Source of the DNA: Neurospora crassa OR74A
Taxonomy: Eukaryota; Ascomycota; Sordariomycetes; Sordariales; Sordariaceae
DNA length: 64,000 nucleotides
NCBI RefSeq assembly: GCF_000182925.2
Contig: NC_026504.1
Span: 2,666,001 to 2,730,000 of the forward strand
Direction: 5' to 3'
The notes beneath the pieces are model-generated. The model was given only the letters and a program-made list of their open reading frames with translations. It made no database searches and was not told where the DNA came from. Positions 60,943 through 64,000 of the stretch are shown here, in pieces (position 1 is the stretch's first letter; each line of letters opens with the position of its first letter). Both the position numbers and the translations under genes were made by a program.

Positions 60943-62279
60943 AGCGTTATAAAGTTGTACTTCTACTATACTAGTTAATACTATTATTTTACTATATTAT
61001 TTAAATTTTAATTAACCGACCCGCCCGCTAGTAAAATCCCAACTACCCTATCCTCCTATAGTAATATACCCTCTACTCCTACCCCCTCTCGTAGTTTAAT
61101 TAATCCTTTTATTACTCCAACCCTACGAACGGTCGATACACCGTTATTATAAGGGTTACGGACTCTAGCCGGTACCGAGAAGTCTAAACGTATTATAATA
61201 AATACTATATTAATAGAAATTAAAAAGAATTTAGAGGAGGACCGGCAATAAGAGGAGCGCACAGGGGTAAAGCTATATAGTACCGTATATTAAGAGCTAG
61301 CATAGGTATAGGCGTATAATTTTAATTATAAGTATAAGAATTACAATAAGACTATTAAATACTAAATATACTACGTTATAAATAAAAATATAACCCATTA
61401 TAACCTCAATATTAAAGATATAGGCAAGTAGGTACGCGCTATATCGTTAGGGAAGGCTACGGTAATTAACCTACTATTTGAATTAATACGAAATATACTA
61501 AGTAATAAGGTAGTAACCGCCTTTAGTACTAGCAATAGTAATAATAAATATAAGGGAGGAAGTAATAATTTACCGGTTAATATTAATATTATTAATAATA
61601 TTAATAGTAGTAATAGTAGTATTAATATAGAGACTATAAATAATTTATTATAAACTACACTAAGGAAGAACAATTTTAGAGGTCTATACTAGCTATACCC
61701 TCCTCCCCTATACCTACTATACCTACTACTATATTAGCACTTCCTTCCTTACTTTCAATATCCCTAAATCTAACTACCTTATACCGCCGGCAATTCTATC
61801 GCTAACTTAATAATTACTAACAATTATAATTATAATATAGTAGGTATTCTCCCCTTACTAAGTAAAGTAATAACTATCGATTTATATACGCTATTAAAAT
61901 ATTTTACTACTGTATTCTATAAATACCCGACCGATTACAAGACTCTTACTACTAAGCGTACTAATACCAACCCTCCTCCTATCTCTATAGCGACTATAAT
62001 ATTTATTTAGCTATTAATACTACCGTTAATTATACTGCCGTTAGTAGCGGGCGAAGAGGATAAAGGTAAAGAGATTAGAAATTCCCTAATAGAAGCCAAA
62101 GAGTTATTTATATTATATCCGCCCGTACCTTCAATTTTCGGTTTTCGTTTATTATTACCACCCTCCGCTCCGCTTAATCGGTTAATTAAAGAAATTATTA
62201 CCGAATTCTTTAAAGCGTTCTATAAACGTTATTATATTAAATTATTAATTAAAGTAGTATTAGTATATAGAATTCTAAT
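60943..62279. mobile_element. RIP-decayed sequence, right part of the gypsy insertion target
   Basis: A/T- and TpA-rich continuation of 52372-53410. On the plus strand a broken frame with low-complexity Asn/Ser (about 61520-61650) and charged stretches (EIKKNLEED at about 61215) is visible, suggesting an old element's coding region. No diagnostic domain found, so the family is unknown. Confidence 0.45.
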
Positions 62280-62512
62280 TGTTACGAGCGACGTGGTTAC
62301 GAGAGACAAAGCTAAATACGTAGATTCTAAGTCTATAGTAGAATTATAAGATGAAGAAGAAAAGAGGGAAACGTATAAAGGTGCGCGCAAGGTCTGGGGT
62401 TTTGACCTAAAGCCTATACGCCGGCTCGGTACGCCGTCCCAGCAACGGGTCGGTTACGTGCTACGATTGTACGGCTTCCTTATATTAAAGCCTATTTACT
62501 AATACCGTAACA
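62280..62512 (-). repeat. LTR (3' LTR) of a second gypsy element, 233 bp
   Basis: Bounded by the perfect inverted ends TGTTACG and CGTAACA. On its right, read on the minus strand, a G-rich purine tract (CCGGGGGGGTAA) abuts it, as a polypurine tract should abut a 3' LTR. The bases outside (CTAAT on the left, TTACC on the right) do not match, so it is not a simple solo LTR. Confidence 0.8.
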
Positions 62513-62989
62513 TTACCCCCCCGGTATAAAAAGACTCGTTCCGAATCGTACAAAATCCGTAATCACAACTATTATATATATAAAGTAGGTCCTAACCTAA
62601 CTAATTAAAATTTAAAAAAAAAAGTCGCTATTATTTTAATTCGAATATAATCGCTTTCTAAATAGAGGGGGGGTATCTTTAGGCTTCTAATTAATTAATT
62701 AGTTCTAAGCCCCCAAACCTTTCCCAATTATACTAACTATCTACTACAGTATATTAAAATATCGACCTCCTAACGTTATTCAAATTATTAATCCTAACTC
62801 TCAATCCCTTCCCTAAATAATATAGAACTAAGAACTATTTCCTTATAATATTACTTCTTCGCTCCAACGTAGCGCCTTATTAACTATATTCTTTTTTGTA
62901 CCGGAATATTATTATTATTATAATTTATATTAAATTCTTCTACTTTAATTATTTATAACTAATAATTTAATTACTTCGGTAATTTTAAT

Positions 62990-63480
62990 TAATTAAGGTA
63001 TTCTTCGTAGAAGGTCTTAAAAAAGTAAAGCGAATTTTTAAAATTACTTATATTATAATATTTTAGATCGGGATTATAACCCTTTTAATTAGCGTAGTAT
63101 TACAATCTTCCTTAATATACTTTAAATACTAATATACCTTTAATTTCCTACTTAATATTATTCCTAATATATTCGCCTACGGGCTCCTCTACTTATTATT
63201 TTAGTAATAGATTATTAAAGTATTTCTTTAGGCGATCTATGTAAAATACGTCTATACTGTACTATCCTTCTAGAATTTCGAATTAGAAGGAATAGCTATA
63301 CTTTTCTTAAATTTTAAATTAGTAATTCGTAAGAGGGAAATCCAATTTATAATTAGGCCGGTCGGATAGCTCGCTTCGCTTAATAATAAAGACTTTATTA
63401 CTTATATTAAAGTCGGGTATACGTTGGTATTAGTTTGCCTATACCGCTATACGCTCCTAAAATATAATAACTAATTCTTT
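62990..63480 (-). pseudogene. decayed integrase GPY/F region and chromodomain
   Basis: Minus-strand reading with stops: YPTLIxVIKSLLLSE, PTGLIINWISLLRITNLKF and KKSIAIP correspond to the VGDKVLL, RPxxKLDxKxxGPFxI and YxLxLP elements of the integrase GPY/F module (63280-63430). Further downstream YIRNNIKxEIKGILVFKVY and KGYNPDLKYYNISNF (about 63030-63170) match the chromodomain core (YLVKWKGY...TWEP). The gene is non-functional. Confidence 0.75.
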
Positions 63481-64000
63481 CGCCTTAGTAATATATCCTT
63501 ATATCCTTTTAACTACTTCCTAAGCCTCCCTATAGTTAAACTTTTTATAAATAAATAATTATATTAAATTCGTTTTCGCTTCCCAATTTAATATATTAGG
63601 TATAAGGAAACCCCGTAATATTTTATAAGGTTATATACCTTCTAAGCTCTCGTATAGCATTCCTATTTAAATTATATCTATTATTAGAATAGCGTTTAAC
63701 TAATTATTTTGGAAGTAGTTAATAAATAGATAGAATTTTTAATTTAGGTACTCGTTTATAATTTCTATTTAGCCGGCTATTTAGCTATACCCGGAGGAAG
63801 TTAGTTTCTATTTAATATTAAAAATTTTTACTAATTCGTTAGTAAAATCGGCGATAAATTAGAGGCCTCAATTTAAAACTATTTCCTATAATAGATTATA
63901 AATGTAGTATAGTCCCTTGTAGTACATTCTAGCTATATTATATATTATAGTAGTAATATAATAGGGGATAGTCTATAATATTTTATTTAAATAATCTACT

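Larger units (their letters stand above)
62280..64000 (-). mobile_element. 3' end of a RIP-decayed chromodomain-type gypsy element, cut by the window end
   Basis: Begins with the LTR at 62280-62512 on the left and runs off the right edge. The minus strand carries remnants of integrase C-terminus and chromodomain in the order expected for a Ty3/gypsy chromovirus, followed by about 0.4 kb of non-coding sequence and the polypurine tract. Confidence 0.8.

Noticed and set aside
62280-62512. interpretation as a solo LTR
   Set aside because: The flanking five bases differ and a polypurine tract plus chromodomain/integrase remnants lie on one side, which fits the end of a longer element.

Overview
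The window looks like nuclear DNA of a filamentous ascomycete (Pezizomycotina, most likely a Sordariomycete close to Sordariales). The genes have short GT-AG introns (about 50-150 nt). Gene-bearing DNA is GC-balanced. Two blocks are extremely A+T-rich and TpA-rich, with the C-to-T/G-to-A decay typical of repeat-induced point mutation (RIP). The named enzymes are fungal types: a GPI-anchored GH17 glucanase, a UPF0658 Golgi protein, Alg5 and Psy2.

Layout. 1-1678: 3' part of an RNA-binding-like hypothetical gene (+). 5268-7446: a PAS-domain protein (+), tail-to-tail with PP4 regulatory subunit 3/Psy2 (8344-11465, -). 12.4-19.3 kb: about 7 kb with no supportable gene. 19348-20796: a Sordariomycete-type hypothetical protein (+). 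20.8-23.8 kb: no gene seen. 23799-25218: dolichyl-phosphate glucosyltransferase Alg5 (+). 26561-27785: UPF0658 Golgi membrane protein (+). 28657-35091: an MFS sugar transporter (-), an AnmK/levoglucosan-kinase-family 1,6-anhydrosugar kinase (+) and a Zn2Cys6 regulator (-). 36060-41153: full-length ABCC transporter (-). 42636-43994: EglC-like GH17 glucanase (+). 44685-48026: a RIP-killed Mutator-like (MULE/Hop-type) DNA transposon with terminal inverted repeats and an 8-bp target duplication. 48441-49896: KE4/LIV-1-type ZIP zinc transporter (+). 52.37-64.0 kb: a nest of RIP-degraded retroelements. It holds a complete 7.5-kb Ty3/gypsy element on the minus strand (53416-60937, 305-bp LTRs, ATAAG target duplication), the 3' end of a second, chromodomain-type gypsy element (62280 to the window end), and the older sequence they inserted into.

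The most interesting functional unit is transporter - anhydrosugar kinase - zinc-cluster regulator. Transporter and kinase are divergently transcribed, and kinase and regulator are tail-to-tail only about 120 bp apart. The shared promoter carries two exact copies and one inverted variant of CCGCTTAACCG (on the other strand CGG-N5-CGG), the spaced-triplet form expected of a zinc-cluster binding site. I read this as a candidate levoglucosan or related anhydrosugar utilisation module.

The transposons are informative in themselves. In both the MULE and the gypsy element the outermost 140-200 bp are much less RIP-mutated than the interior, so the two LTRs act as complementary before/after copies. 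Gene structures were deduced by eye from splice signals, reading phase and family consensus; two of the introns need a GC donor.
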